Shown here one piece after another: positions 4,908 to 6,253 of a stretch of 6,253 nucleotides of DNA. The stretch lies in contig JAANWY010000371.1 in assembly GCA_018263655.1 (NCBI GenBank), positions 1 through 6,253 of the forward strand. Direction: 5' to 3'. Position 1 is the first letter of the stretch. Each line of letters begins with the position of its first letter. This DNA comes from Anaerolineales bacterium (lineage in GTDB: Bacteria; Chloroflexota; Anaerolineae; Epilineales; JAANWY01). The position numbers and the translations under genes are program-made. The notes below the pieces were generated by a model, which saw only the letters and a program-made list of their open reading frames with translations, was not told the DNA's origin and ran no database searches.

Positions 4908-5966
4908 TCACTCGGTAGGTGGAGTGGGTGTGACCAGCGGAATGGCTGTTGGCGATATGGGCTGCATCAACAGCGTTTGAGCGATCTCCAACGTCCGGCA
5001 GACGTTAATGCGGCCGTGGCCGAAGATCGGATCCCAGCCCGGCGTCCCCAAGTCATCCGCACCTCTCTCGATAGCTTCGCGGATTTGCCAGCCGTCCAGC
5101 GTCGGGTAGTACGACTTGACCAATCCAGCTAGCGCACTGACGTGCGCAGTCGCCATCGCCGTTCCGCTCCAGGGCTGGTAAGATCCGCCGCGGATGGTGC
5201 TCAAGATCCACACACCTGGTGCGGCCACGAAAACGTGATCCCCATAACTAGAGAATTCTGCACGCTCATCGTCCTGGGTAGTCGCCGCAACACCCATGAC
5301 CTCCGGGTAAGCCGCCGGGTATATGGGAATACTCGACCCGTTGTTCCCGGCAGCAGCCGCCATCACGACCCCATGTGACCACGCATACTCAACCGCGTTG
5401 TGCATGGTAGTAGAGGGATACGGCCCACCTAAACTCATGTTGATGGTGTGTGCGCCGTGGTCCGTAGCCCAGATGATGGCGTTGGCGATCCAACTGTGCG
5501 CCCCAGCGCCGCTTGCGCTCAAGGCTTTGACCGGCATGATCTCGACCGGAGGTGCGACTTGCGCGATGATGCCGGCGACGTGCGTGCCATGCCCCTGATC
5601 ATCTGACGGATCAGGGTCGTGGTTCACGAAGTCGTAGCCAGGCACGAGCCGGTCGACCAGGAGAGGGTGGTCTGGATCGACGCCCGTATCGATGACGGCG
5701 ACGACCGCGCCAGTATCCGCCACAGACATGAAATCGTCGTGCGGTGGATCACACGGTATCCCGATCTTACTTAGGTTCCAGAGATCATCGGGGTCTGGGG
5801 TAGAGGCAGGGTGCGGTTCAACGGGAGATGGAGATCGGGCGGGGAAACCATCGATGTAGGCTTGAGGATCCGGCGGGTCGGCCGAGGCAACGCTGAGCCG
5901 GCCAATGCCGGCCGCAACAACGAGCAACGCAACAGCTAAAACAACCGAACGACGAATGGAAAGCAT
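4908..5966 (-). CDS. Secreted subtilisin-fold (S8) protein lacking the catalytic serine
   Basis: A 352-residue exported protein with an S8 peptidase fold. A signal peptide covers about 1-29 (core 8-22, ASA before D30), then a Pro/Asp-rich linker (30-62) and the subtilase domain (about 63-330), ending in a Thr/Pro tail (338-352). D93 (VIDTGVD), H126 (GHGTHVAG) and the oxyanion N208 (AAGNNG) are all present. In the serine motif, normally GTSMATPHV, it reads GTAMATAHV: the nucleophile is A270 (codon 5157-5159) and the usual Pro is A274. It also lacks a recognisable I9 propeptide. An otherwise intact frame argues for a folded, inactive pseudoprotease, possibly a binding or decoy protein. C72 and C323, its only cysteines, could form a disulfide tying the ends of the domain. 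AAGGAGG five bases before the ATG supports the start. It converges on the kinase gene with 57 bp between. Confidence 0.93.
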   Translation of the reverse strand: MLSIRRSVVLAVALLVVAAGIGRLSVASADPPDPQAYIDGFPARSPSPVEPHPASTPDPDDLWNLSKIGIPCDPPHDDFMSVADTGAVVAVIDTGVDPDHPLLVDRLVPGYDFVNHDPDPSDDQGHGTHVAGIIAQVAPPVEIMPVKALSASGAGAHSWIANAIIWATDHGAHTINMSLGGPYPSTTMHNAVEYAWSHGVVMAAAAGNNGSSIPIYPAAYPEVMGVAATTQDDERAEFSSYGDHVFVAAPGVWILSTIRGGSYQPWSGTAMATAHVSALAGLVKSYYPTLDGWQIREAIERGADDLGTPGWDPIFGHGRINVCRTLEIAQTLLMQPISPTAIPLVTPTPPTE

Positions 5967-5977
5967 ACTATCCTCCT

Positions 5978-6022
5978 TTCGGTGGATGTCCCCCTTCGGT
6001 GGATGTCCCCCTTCGGTGGATG
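5978..6022 (-). repeat. 17-bp tandem repeats in the subtilase-like gene leader
   Basis: Read on the minus strand, the unit GGGGGACATCCACCGAA occurs twice in full and once in part (CATCCACCGAA first), ending directly at the ribosome binding site. The ribosome binding sequence GAAAGGAGGATAGT resembles the junction GAAGGGGGACAT of the repeat, so the site may itself be a diverged repeat copy. Each unit carries a GGGGG run that could act as a weak ribosome-docking or decoy site. Array length probably varies between strains. Confidence 0.85.
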
Positions 6023-6056
6023 GGCAGAGAGTATTCTCTTATCGACGTCAGTAGTC

Positions 6057-6078
6057 ACTACCTTGACAATGTCACATT
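6057..6078 (-). promoter_or_regulatory. 22-bp shared motif, right copy (possible operator)
   Basis: An exact inverted copy of 137-158, including the TGACA-A-TGTCA inverted repeat (6064-6074). It lies 90 bp before the ATG of the subtilase-like gene and points the same way relative to that gene as the left copy does to the four-cysteine gene. GTAGTCACTAC (6051-6061), another odd palindrome, overlaps its end. I could not find a convincing -35/-10 pair between it and the tandem repeats. Confidence 0.55.
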
Positions 6079-6104
6079 AACATAACAGTGGCTCTTTGAT
6101 CGCC

Positions 6105-6193
6105 GCCGGAAAAAGGGGTCGGTGGGGGGCGCCCCCCACCGACCCCTTTTTCCGGCCTCTTCTTGTGTAGGCACGAAGTGCCTGAGTAATCAC
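6105..6193 (-). repeat. Composite palindromic repeat, copy 3 (inverted)
   Basis: On the minus strand this reads GTGATTACTC, small hairpin AGGCAC-TTC-GTGCCT (6183-6169), ACACAAGAAGAG, then a perfect 52-bp palindrome (6105-6156) with the same four-G arm as copy 2. It shares ACAAGAAGAG with copy 1 and, like copy 1, is followed by the 22-bp motif. It separates the subtilase-like gene and its motif from whatever lies beyond the window. The remaining bases, 6194-6253, show nothing I recognise. Confidence 0.9.
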
Positions 6194-6253
6194 CAGCCAT
6201 GAATAAATTTTGCAGAAATACAACTCAACGACCGCTCTACGATGAGCCGCCGG

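Noticed and set aside
6023..6056. Promoter for the subtilase-like gene (AATACT with TGACTA or TTGTCA upstream)
   Set aside because: No combination gives both boxes close to consensus at 16-18 bp spacing. The true promoter could not be placed.
1..6193. Composite transposon or genomic island bounded by inverted palindromes
   Set aside because: No transposase, integrase or target duplication is visible, a third copy lies inside, and the enclosed genes are ordinary chromosomal types. The inverted ends are better explained as a gene-proximal module.

Overview
This is most likely a chromosomal segment of an uncultured or environmental member of the Chloroflexota (Anaerolineae-like). That assignment is an inference from protein style: a secreted subtilase fold ending in a Thr/Pro tail, a BaeSR-like two-component pair, and a two-repeat secreted helical protein. 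No rRNA, tRNA, transposase or CRISPR array is visible.

Layout. 1-160: a composite repeat (small hairpin plus a 54-bp perfect palindrome), a second large hairpin and a 22-bp motif. 242-436 (+): a small four-cysteine protein behind a good sigma70-type promoter. 437-636: nothing recognisable until a structured leader at 543-620. 637-846 (+): a small charged protein. 883-910: a bidirectional terminator shared with a convergent cold-shock protein gene (932-1141, -). 1142-1488: a divergent control region with the csp promoter and a Pho-box-like array of four heptamers facing the next gene. 1489-2229 (+): a secreted two-repeat helical protein. 2230-2583: a hairpin, a promoter, a second copy of the palindromic repeat, two diverged direct repeats and a -10-like box. 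2584-3288 and 3291-4850 (+): an OmpR/PhoB-family response regulator and its membrane histidine kinase, one operon. 4908-5966 (-): a secreted subtilisin-fold protein in which the catalytic serine reads as alanine. 5978-6022: 17-bp tandem repeats in its leader. 6057-6078 and 6105-6193: the 22-bp motif and the third palindrome copy, inverted relative to those at the left end. 6194-6253: nothing recognised.

How it may work together. The regulator/kinase pair is an envelope-sensing system. The array at 1339-1378 has the 7+4 bp geometry bound by PhoB/OmpR-type regulators and lies just upstream of a -10 box for the secreted protein, so that gene is a plausible target (inference). The four-cysteine protein and the serine-less subtilase share an upstream arrangement: palindrome, then an identical 22-bp motif in the same orientation relative to the gene, then the gene 84-90 bp further on. 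They may be co-regulated. The most interesting items are the apparent pseudoprotease, the shared palindrome/motif module and the Pho-box-like array.
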